Source: Hormiphora californensis | Taxonomy: Eukaryota > Ctenophora > Tentaculata > Cydippida > Pleurobrachiidae | Length of the DNA: 64,000 nucleotides | Assembly (NCBI GenBank): GCA_020137815.1 | Contig: CM035358.1 | Coordinates: forward strand, 4,733,614 to 4,797,613 | Direction: 5' to 3' | Shown here: in pieces, positions 1-16,703 of the stretch | How the letters are laid out: each line of letters opens with the position of its first letter | Position numbering within the stretch: the stretch's first letter is position 1 | The notes under the pieces: generated by a model | What the model was told of the DNA's origin: nothing | What the model saw: the letters and a program-made list of their open reading frames with translations, nothing else | Databases searched by the model: none | Translations under genes and position numbers: made by a program

Positions 1-186
1 TACTTCTATAACATCACTCAATATACTGACATACTCCATTTGACCCACTTCCCAGCCCCTCTTTTCCTGGCTCCTCCCATCCGCTAACCCTTTCCCAATT
101 CCCACCTGTGCAGATTTCCTATCCTAATTAGGGGTTAGGCCTAACCCCCTCTCTCTATTTCCACTACCCTAATCCGTTTTCCCTGT

Positions 187-893
187 CCCCAGGTGCAAAT
201 CTCCTCCCCTAACCCTTTTCCTGTCCCCAGGTGCAAATCTCCCCTAACCCTTTTCCTGTCCCCAGGTGCAAATCTCCTCCCCTAACCCTTTTCCTGTCCC
301 CAGGTGCAAATCTCCTCCCCTAACCCTTTTCCTGTCCCCAGGTGCAAATCTCCTCCCCTAACCCTTTTCCTGTCCCCAGGTGCAAATCTCCTCCCCTAAC
401 CCTTTTCCTGTCCCCAGGTGCAAATCTCCCCTAACCCTTTTCCTGTCACCAGGTGCAAATCTCCTCCCCTAACCCTTTTCCTGTTCCCAGGTGCAAATCT
501 CCTCCCCTAACCCTTTTCCTGTCCCCAGGTGCAAATCTCCTCCCCTAACCCTTTTCCTGTTTCCAGGTGCAAATCTCCTCCCCTAACCCTTTTCCTGTTC
601 ACAGGTGCAAATCTCCTCCCCTAACCCTTTTCCTGTCCCCAGGTGCAAATCTCCCCTAACCCTTTTCCTGTTCACAGGTGCAAATCTCCTCCCCTAACCC
701 TTTTCCTGTCCCCAGGTGCAAATCTCCCCTAACCCTTTTCCTGTCCCCAGGTGCAAATCTCCTCCCCTAACCCTTTTCCTGTCCCCAGGTGCAAATCTCC
801 TCCCCTAACCCTTTTCCTGTCCCCAGGTGCAAATCTCCTCCCCTAACCCTTTTCCTGTTCACAGGTGCAAATCTCCCCTAACCCTTTTCCTGT
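187..893 (+). repeat. 38/35-bp minisatellite of splice-acceptor-like units
   Basis: About 19 tandem copies of a 38-bp unit (35 bp in a shortened form). Each unit runs through CCCTAACCCTTTTCCTGT and then CCCCAG followed by GTGCAAATCT. Every unit is therefore a pyrimidine tract plus CAG, the form of a 3' splice site. The bases after the CAG resemble the start of the dysbindin exon downstream (CAG then GTGCAGATCT). The array lies in the intron before that exon and appears to derive from its 3' splice site. Confidence 0.95.
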
Positions 894-1512
894 TCACAGG
901 TGCAGATCTTCTCTTCTCAAACCCCCTCTCTATTCCCTGCAACTAACCCCACTTCTACCCCTTCCTGAAGGTGCAGATCTCCTCTTCTCAAACCCCCTCT
1001 CTATTCCCTGCAACTAACCCCACTTCTACCCCTTCCTGCAGGTGCAGATCTTCTCTTCTCAAACCCCCTCTCTATTCCCTGCAACTAACCCCACTTCTAC
1101 CCCTTCCTGCAGGTGCAGATCTTCTCTTCTCAAACCCCCTCTCTATTCCCTGCAACTAACCCCACTTCTACCCCTTCCTGCAGGTGCAGATCTTCTCTTC
1201 TCAAACCCCCTCTCTATTCCCTGCAACTAACCCCACTTCTACCCCTTCCTGCAGGTGCAGATCTTCTCTTCTCAAACCCCCTCTCTATTCCCTGCAACTA
1301 ACCCCACTTCTACCCCTTCCTGCAGGTGCAGATCTTCTCTTCTCAAACCCCCTCTCTATTCCCTGCAACTAACCCCACTTCTACCCCTTCCTGCAGGTGC
1401 AGATCTTCTCTTCTCAAACCCCCTCTCTATTCCCTGCAACTAACCCCACTTCTACCCCTTCCTGCAGGTGCAGATCTCCTCTTCTCAAACCCCCTCTCTA
1501 TTCCTTGTATAG
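894..1512 (+). repeat. 71-bp minisatellite of duplicated acceptors
   Basis: Near-identical 71-bp units follow directly on the 38-bp array. Each carries TTCCTGCAG followed by GTGCAGATCT, at 900, 971, 1042, 1113, 1184, 1255, 1326, 1397 and 1468. A degenerate copy (TATAG, TTGCAGATCT) sits at 1511-1522, 39 bp before the real exon start. The unit contains the intron end plus the first bases of the dysbindin exon. Confidence 0.95.
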
Positions 1513-1551
1513 TTGCAGATCTTTTAACCCCACTTCTACCCCTTACTCCAG

Positions 1552-2522
1552 GTGCAGATCTGCTCCACAAGTACCAGGAGGCCTGGGAGGATATCCACCG
1601 AACTACCATGACCCAATCCACATCTGCCATAACCACCGCAGACAAGATAACCACTCTCCACAGGTGGTTAAACCACCAAAACACCCTGATAACCACCCTC
1701 ACCAACAGTCTGGAGGATATTCCCCGGTTAGCGGGGGTGTTGGATAGTTGTGTGGGAGTTGTCAGGGAAACAGGACTCAACATTTCATCTCTGATAGTGG
1801 AGTTAGATAAACTCGAGGCAGATTGTGATAAACTACATACAGAACGGTTAAAATCGGTCCACCGTTTCCACTTGAATTCCTACCGGGAGGAGCGGCTACG
1901 GGAGCTCAACCAGCGGAAAACACTAATGGAGAAGTCACATCACGAATCTCTAAAAGTCAAGGCATTGAAAGAGTGCATGGCAATGACAGAACGGCAAAGC
2001 ACGTTTGGTGAACTGTTTGCGGAGGAAATGCAGGATTATAAGAGAACTGGATCTCTACCAGTACGGTACCAACAACATCAAGAGACAACCACCCAACAAC
2101 CAGATTTGCAGGCTAGTGGTGGTGTGGGGAATACAGCAGATACCTTAGACTCCTTCGTACCGGACGGTGATCAGACGGATTTAGCGGATTTCTTGGGTTC
2201 ATCTTCCACTACTGAGCAGTTGTCCAGTTTAACTGAAGAACTAGAAGAGGGGGAGATAGAGGAAAGCAGGGAACAAGAGGGGGAGATAGAAGAAATTAGG
2301 AAACAAGAGGAGGAGATAGAAGAAATTAGGGATCAAGAGGATAGAAGTGAAAGGAATAATAAAGAGGAGAAGGAGGAAAGCGAGAGTAGTAATAATGAAG
2401 TTTTAGGCGGGGAGGAGAGTGGGTCGGATCAATTCGAAGACTGTGAATCACTTGGTGAGAAAACAGAAAATGAAGGTCGGAATCTTGTAGATCCTGAACA
2501 GACAATTGACATGACTGATTGA
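1552..2522 (+). CDS. DTNBP1: Dysbindin (BLOC-1 subunit), C-terminal exon, partial
   Basis: Last coding exon of a dysbindin homologue; the N-terminal exons lie before the window. Dysbindin is a coiled-coil subunit of BLOC-1, which acts in cargo sorting from endosomes to lysosome-related organelles. The exon opens as G|GT after CTTACTCCAG and encodes GADLLHKYQEAWEDIHR, matching the dysbindin GLELLSRYEDTWAALHR region. A long amphipathic coiled coil follows, including RERQ-like TERQSTFGELFAEEMQDY, then TGSLPV, close to the family's KERQKFFEEAFQQDMEQY and TGYLQI. Further on is DLADFLGSS, like the family's conserved short motif. The tail is acidic, with degenerate GEIEEIRKQE repeats. Translation ends at TGA 2520-2522. 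Start phase 1 and the family match support the acceptor at 1550-1551; two in-frame alternatives lie upstream at 1468 and 1513. The gene is convergent with the GPCR at 3243. Confidence 0.88.
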
Positions 2523-3242
2523 ACATAATATTTCTTGTAAACAGAAAATGGGTTGGGAATGTTTTACTGAGTTGTGTGTCAGTGTGTAAGTTTAATTCTG
2601 GTTTTATCAGAAAAGAGTAATGACTAATATATGATTGTTTTTTGTAAGCGATTTCTTTGTGTTTTTTCTGTTTTAGAAATATGCTTGTTTCAGTTTTCAT
2701 TTCCATCTCTATATCAGTCAAGCCCCTGTCCCACGTTGGCCTTGTTATGTTCTAATTCCCTCCGCGGGGAAACTTGGTATCGAAGACACCTCACACTCTT
2801 CGCGGCCTTCGTTTGGCGTGCTTCGCACGCCGCGCCGGCAAGGGAGGGGTAACTTCGTTACCAACGGGGAAACAGGGTCGAGCAATGCAAGTACCATCTT
2901 TCCTAAAGACCCCGACCCCCTTTCCCAATTATCTCGGCCACCGATATATTCTCAAAAAGGGAAACAGCTTAGTTTCAGAAAATAATAAAAAGCAACCTAA
3001 GAAGTTTTGATAAAGAATAAATCTGATATGTTACTTTTCATGCTCACTCAAACAAAAAACTCATCAAACAACGATAAAATATAAGAGTAGTCTACTGAGT
3101 CAAATCTCAGTCAATACTAGCTGACCGGTGTTCTCGTGCGCTCAGATCTCAGGACATTGGCAGCTCTGACAGAATACAGCTGTCTTTCACCCTAAATATT
3201 TGCCACATACAATCTCGTGAACTATAACCAATATAACAAATG
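2523..3242. other. Intergenic, with GC-rich hairpins
   Basis: Holds the dysbindin 3' flank. At 2740-2900 is an island richer in GC than its surroundings, with two perfect TTC-loop hairpins: GGCGTGC/GCACGCC at 2815-2831 and GGTAAC/GTTACC at 2848-2862. A diverged copy of the second hairpin (GGAGGGGTAATTTCATTACC) lies in the GPCR intron near 4258-4280. A match to AAACAGGGTCGAGCAA recurs inverted near 30935-30955. This suggests fragments of a dispersed repeat. No gene recognised. Confidence 0.6.
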
Positions 3243-4600
3243 CTAAACGTCCGTTATACTACTATACTGCCTGGCAATGTGCCCATAATTACCCACACCC
3301 TTCACACTAACCTTCTTCACGCTATTCGTCCGGGCAGTTTCAATCTCAATCCTCCCCTCAAACATCATGATCTTGAGCATCCTTCTAAAATTGTAGTTAC
3401 AACACAGGATACACAGCGGGTTAACAGCGGTCAGGGAGAGAGGCATTATGATGGTTAGGATTAGAGCTGAATTCTCATTCACCACTGGTACATCCCTCCC
3501 ACAGATATGCTGGATAATGTCTATAATAGAGCAGGCCAGATAGAAGAATGAGGCACCGTTCATCCACATCACCAAGTAGCTTCCTTTTGAATTGTTGGCA
3601 CCTGTTCTACTGCTCAGTTTGATGAGAATGAAGGTACCGACTATAACATAAACCATGAGCCCACTCAGCAAGATATTGTTTATTAGGGTGATCAGGAGGA
3701 ACGGTTCTATGGCATGGTCACTTGGTTTACACGTGACTTGTTGAGTTTTCGCCACAAATATCGCCTCCAGATCGGCCTGACCGTACGCGTTTATTGTGGC
3801 GCAGTAAACCAGACAGACAAGGACAGAGAGAGCAAAGTATTTGGGAGACAACTGGACAAAAGGGTTTTTGATTTTCAACATCCTAGCGAGGGCAAGTGAA
3901 ACAGTCACAAAAAGAGATACAAAATAGCTGCAACTAGTTGCTATGGTATCCAATCTATCCAATATTGTTGCTGGCCTATACTCCGGCTCAAAATCAGGTT
4001 TAATCAGATTGTGTATGACGAGGATGGGTTTATAAACAGTGGCGGTGAAGTTGATTAGGGCGAGGAGACGGAAGAGGAAGGTTGACTCAGTGGGCCGTTG
4101 TCTGGAGTAGAAGATGTAGCTAAATGGGTTGAGGGTGAGAGAGAGAATGTAGATTAGGATGAGGTTCAGGGCATACCTGAAAAGAGAGATCGTGGAGGTT
4201 AGTTGTATGTATTTGTTCAAACACTTGGTTACGAAGTCACCCGCTGGGGCGATCGTGCGGAGGGGTAATTTCATTACCAATGGTAGAGTAGTATTCATTT
4301 GAGTAGGAATGTAGGATCAAGATTCTAACTAAATAAGATAATATCATCACTGTAAATTTATCGATTCAACCCAGGAACCGACCGAATCAGGAAATACTGG
4401 TCCCTGATTGGCTGATAACCAGTCACGTGACCTAAATAACGAGTTCTGATTGGTTGTTTACTTGTTTCGGTTGGTTCCTGATTCAACCCCACTTCAACTT
4501 ACCAGTAGTTCATAGGGGAGGGTGTGACGATGTTACCAAGTGTTACATTTCCCCACAGTTCCACAGTCTGTCTAGTTGAGGGGTTACCGAATATCGCCAT
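3243..4600 (-). CDS. Rhodopsin-like (class A) GPCR, two exons
   Basis: Exon 1 (4600 down to 4503) encodes a short extracellular N-terminus, MAIFGNPSTRQTVELWGN..., with an NVT glycosylation sequon. It ends TACTG before a GTAAGT donor. Exon 2 (4176 to 3243) begins after CTCTTTTCAG. The join (TG|G, phase 2) gives W-YALNLILIY and a 343-residue protein. Seven hydrophobic segments follow. TM1 carries the conserved Asn (LTLNPFSY). TM3 has a Cys that could pair with QQVTCKPSD in loop 2. Odd points: the TM2 Asp is Asn (LALINFTA), the DRY position reads ARM, and NPxxY reads NPLCI. The ligand is unknown and it may be a lineage-specific receptor. The exon 2 frame stays open into the intron to 4298, which would give a longer, unspliced N-terminus. 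I prefer the spliced form because of the strong splice sites and the sequon. The intron holds a hAT MITE. Confidence 0.8.
4372..4480 (+). mobile_element. 109-bp hAT-type MITE, copy 1
   Basis: Full copy with terminal inverted repeats CAGGAACCGACCGAA (one mismatch at the right end). It is flanked by the 8-bp target duplication ATTCAACC at 4364-4371 and 4481-4488. The interior contains GTCACGTGAC, two ATTGG (inverted CCAAT) boxes and TGTTTAC. It sits in the GPCR intron. An 8-bp duplication and a CAGG terminus fit the hAT superfamily; there is no coding capacity. Confidence 0.92.
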
Positions 4601-7200
<2,600 letters not shown>

Positions 7201-7206
7201 CTAAGA

Positions 7207-10956
<3,750 letters not shown>

Positions 10957-11017
10957 AAAACAATTACATTTTTGAAAATTGATGGCATTTTAAGTCAAAG
11001 ACAGATCTGTATAGTAA

Positions 11018-11288
11018 GGGGAAACTCTAACTGAATGGCATCCCATTAATGGGATCCCATCAACAGTAAAACTCTAACTGATAATGGACCACAGTGATGG
11101 TTCTTTCTCTGTATTCTCTCTGTGTGCGCGCCCAATCAATCAATCAATCAATCAATGCCCGGGCATGCCCAATGTACTGCCTACAGAGAGAATACAGAGA
11201 AAGAACCATCACTGTGGTCCATTATCAGTTAGAGTTTTACTGTTGATGGGATCCCATTAATGAGATGCCATTCAGTTAGAGTTTCCCC
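11018..11288. mobile_element. 271-bp palindromic MITE, PIF/Harbinger-like
   Basis: Two arms of about 107 bp are near-perfect inverted copies, beginning GGGGAAACTCTAACTGAATG. They flank a short loop with (TCAA)n. TAA is duplicated on both sides (11015-11017 and 11289-11291). GG-starting termini plus a 3-bp TAA duplication fit PIF/Harbinger. No coding capacity. Confidence 0.85.
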
Positions 11289-11445
11289 TAATAGAGCAGA
11301 GAGATACCTCGACTGTCAGAGCATTGGCCTGACAGTACCTCGAGGTGGACATCTTTTCGTTGTTTTCATTAATTAAAATGAGACAAGAGTATATTTTTTG
11401 AGTGTTTTACTTTTTTTAACGTGTGCATGGTGCATGGGTGGTGGC

Positions 11446-11548
11446 CAGGAACCGACCGAATCAGGAAATACTGGTCCCTGATTGGCTGATAACCAGTCAC
11501 GTGACCTAAATAACGAGTTCTGATTGGTTGTTTACTTGTTTCGGTCGG
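11446..11548 (+). mobile_element. hAT-type MITE, copy 2, right end clipped
   Basis: Same 109-bp family, missing the last six bases (TTCCTG). The flanks carry a duplication longer than 8 bp: TGCATGGGTGGTGGC at 11431-11445 and again from 11549. Confidence 0.9.
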
Positions 11549-11736
11549 TGCATGGGTGGTGGCCGAACTGCTATCTTGAAAAATTTATGAGAGTGTTTTA
11601 TTTTGTAAATACCAGTTGATATTATTTTTTCAATTCCCTTATATGATTTTCTAACGTTTACTCAACTTGTTGGGGCAGGAAATCTGATCTGCACCGTAGA
11701 GTCTTGCCCCATTCGTCCTTCCCCAACAAATGTATA

Positions 11737-11888
11737 AAGTCGGATTTTTTGAAGTTGTCACCCCCAAAATGACCGTGCATGTGAAATCTATCAAATTTGA
11801 TGCACACACCACACGTTAACATGTGATGTGACGCACAAAAACATTCCGTGCATGAAAAGGGGGGTAACAACTTCAAAAAATCCGACTT
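11737..11888. mobile_element. 152-bp MITE with TA target, copy A
   Basis: Terminal repeats AAGTCGGATTTTTTGAAG, with TA on both sides (11735-11736 and 11889-11890). Related copies lie at 34341-34478 and 36655-36804. The TA duplication fits Tc1/mariner-type elements. Confidence 0.85.
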
Positions 11889-13019
<1,131 letters not shown>

Positions 13020-13101
13020 CGACGAGGATGGGATTCGAACCCACGCGGGAATATCCCAATGGATTAGCAGTCCATCGCCTTAACCACTCGGCCACCTCGT
13101 C
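13020..13101 (-). tRNA. tRNA-Ser (anticodon GCT)
   Basis: The minus strand reads GACGAGGTGGCCGAGTGG from the 5' end. The anticodon loop is CTGCTAA (GCT), there is a long variable arm typical of tRNA-Ser, and the T-arm is GGGTTCGAATCCC. The acceptor stem GACGAGG/CCTCGTC pairs fully. A T5 run follows within a few bases (a Pol III terminator). No intron. The gene decodes AGC/AGT. Confidence 0.97.
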
Positions 13102-13230
13102 GCTGAATAATGAGCTATTGTGCGCAATATTATTCGTCCTTGCTGCTTCCACCCCGCACAGTGCACATCTTTCTATGTTGTTCTTTGTACCCTACTACAT
13201 TACACATCCCCTACACATCCTTATTCCTAA

Positions 13231-13825
13231 GGCTATAAGCATACTGATCGTGATGATCATAATCAGGTCAGTGTGCGGAGATTTTGATGGTCACCATCAA
13301 AGAAGCGCACACACTGATGTTTATCATCATGATGGAGGCTTGATGCATCATGATGCTCTCAAACCATAGTGTGTTCACGTTTGATCATCATAAACCATAG
13401 TGTGCGCAGGTTTGATCATCATAAACCATACTCAACTTGTTGGAACTTGCCTTTTGATCATGATCATCATGACCAGTGTGCTCAGCATGATGATGCTATC
13501 TCCCCCTTTGCGAGTCGCGCGCTCTGAGAGGTTGTTGCATATCACGTGACCTGTACAACAGCCTCTCGCGCGCGCGAAGTCGTACCACGTGGTACATATC
13601 ACATGACTACAGTGCAGCCCTCCATAAGAATAAGATCAGAACGTGCGCACACTAGGTGTTGATGATCATCATCCAACTTAAGAGACGGCTCCAGGGCCAG
13701 CTCTTACGTGATGATCATAATGTTCCGCACACTGCATTTTTTATGCAGATGATGATGATCAAAACCATGAGCACACTTCATCTTTTTAACTGATTATGAT
13801 CATCACGATCAGTATGCTTATAGCC
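13231..13825. mobile_element. 595-bp non-autonomous element with 36-bp inverted ends, PIF/Harbinger-like
   Basis: Perfect 36-bp inverted termini beginning GGCTATAAGCATACTGATCG, flanked by TAA (13228-13230 and 13826-13828). The interior holds many TGATCATCAT-type motifs and a GC-rich palindrome near 13510-13580 around ATCACGTGAC. No open reading frame of note. It lies directly upstream of the tRNA gene. Confidence 0.82.
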
Positions 13826-13890
13826 TAATACCCTAGTTATGGCGTAGACAGTTTGGAATAATAGGTGTGCGGATCCTTTCCGTGTAGCTG

Positions 13891-13956
13891 AGGTAAGGAC
13901 CATGTGGGATAGGGGATATGTGGGATAGGGGACATGTGGGATAGGGGATATGTGGG
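13891..13956 (+). repeat. Short tandem repeat, GTGGGATAGGGGAYA units
   Basis: Four tandem 15-bp units (ATGTGGGATAGGGGA type) just before the hAT MITE at 13980. Confidence 0.85.
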
Positions 13957-13979
13957 TACTACCCAGGGTAGGAGCAGGG

Positions 13980-14088
13980 CAGGAACCGACCGAATCAGGA
14001 AATACTGGTCCCTGATTGGCTGATAACCAGTCACGTGACCTAAATAACAAGTTCTGATTGGTTGTTTACTTGTTTCGGTCGGTTCCTG
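13980..14088 (+). mobile_element. hAT-type MITE, copy 3
   Basis: Full 109-bp copy with intact ends. The flanks duplicate 24 bp starting GTACTACCCAGGGTAGG (13956-13979 and 14089-14112, few mismatches), longer than the 8 bp seen at other copies. Confidence 0.92.
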
Positions 14089-14405
14089 GTACTACCCAGG
14101 GTAGGGGCAGGGGCTATCATATCTAGAGTTATAGGAGTGGAGCCTCCCATCCTCCCTATGATATAATAGCCCCTCGGAGGGTAGGCGACTGGAGAACATG
14201 TTTTGCTTGTTTGTCATGGGTTAATGGGGTGATGTTGATTGTTGGGACTTTGACAATGACAAACTATGACACCTGGGACCATTGAAGAATGACAGTGAGA
14301 CCGACAGATGGACCGACACATACAAGACGATGATGACAAACAGACAACAATATGGCACATCACTCGACCATCTCTTTCTCTCCCTTCAGGTCCCGATATA
14401 ATGTG

Positions 14406-15271
14406 ATGTGGGAATCCTTCAAGCGGCGACTGCAAGCCTGCTGTGGAGGCTGTTGTCCCTCCCTTCTCAGCCCCACTCCCTCAACTCCTTGTTCAACCTG
14501 TTACTGCTACTACGACTACCAGACTACAAGTGTTAAAACCGTAGAAAAGACCCCCTTTCAGTATGAGGATCATAAGAAACGGAGACGAGGGTTTATCAGG
14601 TTTTCAAAACAGTCCAAAACAAGCCAGAGACTGACCGAGGAGGCGATTCAGAGCCTAGGAGGGTACGGTGCGACACCAAGAAGAGCTGGTGTGGCTCCCG
14701 AGCCTGTCGATCTAAATGCTATACATCCCTGGCTGAGTGAAGTGAGGCCCATGGACCTAGAGATGAGGAGGGAGATCGATTTCCTGGTTACGACTTATGA
14801 TAGAGAGTATGAAGAGATGGAGAAAGCGACACAGCCGGCTGAAGAGAAGAAGAGGATTGAGGACGATGCTGTGAGTGTAGCACCCTCCCACGCCTCGAAT
14901 GTCTCTAGAAAGAGTGCCTATCATGCAGACAGGATGGACCTAGCATCAAGGATTAGAGTGGCCAAGGAGGCAGTACAGAAGAAGGAACAGAGGAAGTTGA
15001 GAACTAAACAGAGGAAGAAACACGGAAAGATCGAGGGATTGAACCCCCTGGCTATGCCGGTGTATAGCCTGCCCTTGGAGCCCACAGAGACTGTGAGATA
15101 CAACCGGAGGGAGAAATATGTGAAACTGAGGGAGAGAGATAACTCATCAAGTTCTAGTTCCAGTTCTAGTTCCAGTTCTTCTTCAGTTCTTCTTCATCAT
15201 CTTCATCCTCGTCTAATAGTGGCAAAAAGAAGAAGAAAAGAAAGAAGAAGAAGAAAGGACAGAAGAAGTAA
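14406..15271 (+). CDS. Cys-rich/lysine-rich protein A, unknown function, one frame slip
   Basis: Not a family I recognise. The exon begins after CTCTCCCTTCAG (14389). The chosen Met gives MWESFKRRLQACCGGCC, a short basic stretch followed by clustered Cys that could be palmitoylated. Next come basic KKRRRGFIRFSKQSK, an IHPWLSE motif, a probable coiled coil (residues about 115-195), and a serine run. Near 15185 the frame slips within AGTTCTTCTTCA repeats. In the original frame the protein would end at 15293 with an unlike Leu/His/Arg tail. In the alternative frame it ends ...SNSGKKKKKRKKKKKG..., stop at 15269-15271. That lysine tail matches the end of protein B downstream, so a one-base indel (assembly error or real) is likely. 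The two proteins share order and motifs and look like tandem paralogues. Confidence 0.6.
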
Positions 15272-15469
15272 CATGTCAGTTGTTGTCACGTGAAAAATAG
15301 CAGGGATTAGAGAAAACATTCTCCAGCTGTCAGCTCAGAGTCAGAGATATAGAGAGTGAGAGAAAGAGAGAGATTGAGTGAGAGAGAAACGTGATAATAC
15401 AATTGTGCTCTATTCAAGAAGCTAAGAGAAAGTTGAGAAGCTGATTCTCTCGGTGTAAGTTACTACAGA

Positions 15470-16703
15470 ATGCTGGTTTTTCTTCTCTGTTTGTTATCCC
15501 TTGCGGCCCAACCATCAACAACCACCCTTGGCTATGTGGAATCAGGACTGTCCGAAAAACACTGGAGATGGTACAAGATACGGTGGAATGATAAACTTGC
15601 CAAAACTGCGGCGGATATCCGCGACAGACAACTCGCTCTGTCAGCCAGCCCTCCACTTGACTGAGGAGGAGGGAGGTCATGAAACAAACAGTTATCTGCC
15701 GGGTGAGAGGTGGCTGTTGTCAATCGTCAGACAACCTGTTTTGGTGAAGCACTTTGCCGATCAGTACATGGCTACCAAGAGGAGAATCCTGGGTTACCTG
15801 ATCGAGAGGAGTGTGATGAAAAATCCTGAAGTTGGGTGTGCAACGGAGTTTAATGATTGGGTGGACGGGGAGTGGGGAAAGATTTACTGTCTTTACAAGT
15901 TTTAGATCGAGAGTTCTGTAGAGTTGTTGTTTTTCAATTTCATTAACTATATAGTTTTGATGATTGGAAATTTGACGTGTGATCTTCGTCCGAATTTTCC
16001 ATTTATGGGGCGTGGCGCCGAGAGAGAGCTGGAATGTTCTAGCCACGTCGTCGCTCTACAACTCTACATTTAATGCACAATGCATTGCACATACATAACG
16101 GAACATCTTTTTAAATTTGTCAACTGTTTTTCAGGGAGAGGAGCTATTTTTCAACCAAGGGGCAACGCCCGGTCAGAGAGAGAGGATTCTCTTCACTAAA
16201 CAATTCTCTGGTGAGTAAATGAAAAACACGGGAGTCGGGAATTGGAAAGGTTCATGGCATGAACCGACCGAAACAAGTAAACAACCAATCAGAACTCGTT
16301 ATTTAGGTCACGTGACTGGTTATCAGCCAATCAGGGACTGTCTGGCGGCGCCAGACCCCAATTTGATTCTCAAATTGCGCTCAGATGGGTCGCGGCGCCA
16401 GACAGATCAGGGATCAGTATTTCCTGATTCGGTCGGTTCCTGGTTCATGGTGTCTCCTCGTGAGACATCATGAAAGAATTGTGTAGACCCTAAAAACTAC
16501 CGTTGTTTTTAATTTGTAGTATCAAAGAGTGAACATTTGATCAACCAAACTGATATCAATTAGTGAACATTTGATCAACCAAACTGATATCAATTAGTGA
16601 ACATTTGATTAACCAAACTGAATACCCTGTTTCACTGTTTCAAACTGATATCCAATACCCTGTTTCAGTGGAGCTGTTTCCGAATGGTCTGCAGCAGAGT
16701 TAA
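15470..16703 (+). CDS. Possible small secreted Cys-loop peptide, weak
   Basis: ATG 15470 opens a clear signal peptide (MLVFLLCLLSLAAQPSTTT). If spliced at 15573 (AGATG|GTACAA, a weak donor) to 16135 and 16210 to 16669 (GTGAGT donor, TTTCAG acceptor), the phases join. The result is a protein of about 72 residues ending GFSSLNNSLWSCFRMVCSR and two more residues. The last stretch has a four-residue Cys loop. Unspliced, the first frame ends at 15664. A competing frame is open at about 15474-15905 (ERWLLSIVRQPVLVKHFADQ). Exon 16135-16210 could instead be 5' UTR of protein B, because the stop TAA 16701-16703 abuts its ATG. These readings cannot be separated from sequence alone. Confidence 0.22.
16258..16442 (-). 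mobile_element. hAT-type MITE, copy 4, interrupted by a second element
   Basis: Reverse-oriented family member with the 8-bp duplication GTTCATGG at 16250-16257 and 16443-16450. Its first bases read CATGAACC (one change). It is split by the 68-bp element at 16338-16405. Confidence 0.9.
16338..16405. mobile_element. 68-bp MITE nested in the hAT MITE
   Basis: Termini CTGTCTGGCG and CGCCAGACAG are perfect inverted repeats. The host sequence ATCAGGGA is duplicated at 16330-16337 and 16406-16413, an 8-bp duplication again typical of hAT. A related end (GGCGCCGCCAGACAG) occurs near 10454-10470. Confidence 0.88.

Noticed and set aside
187-900. Telomere-like CCCTAACCC in every unit of the first array
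   Set aside because: It occurs once per 35-38-bp unit, not as continuous CCCTAA repeats, and the array is followed by a normal gene; it is an intronic minisatellite.
4177-4298. Extension of the GPCR exon 2 frame to ATG 4298
   Set aside because: It runs through a strong acceptor (CTCTTTTCAG), and an upstream exon with a sequon and GTAAGT donor joins in phase. Kept only as an alternative start.
15720-16046. Minus-strand 108-codon frame
   Set aside because: No homology, no splice signals, and it overlaps a plus-strand candidate of equal or better quality.
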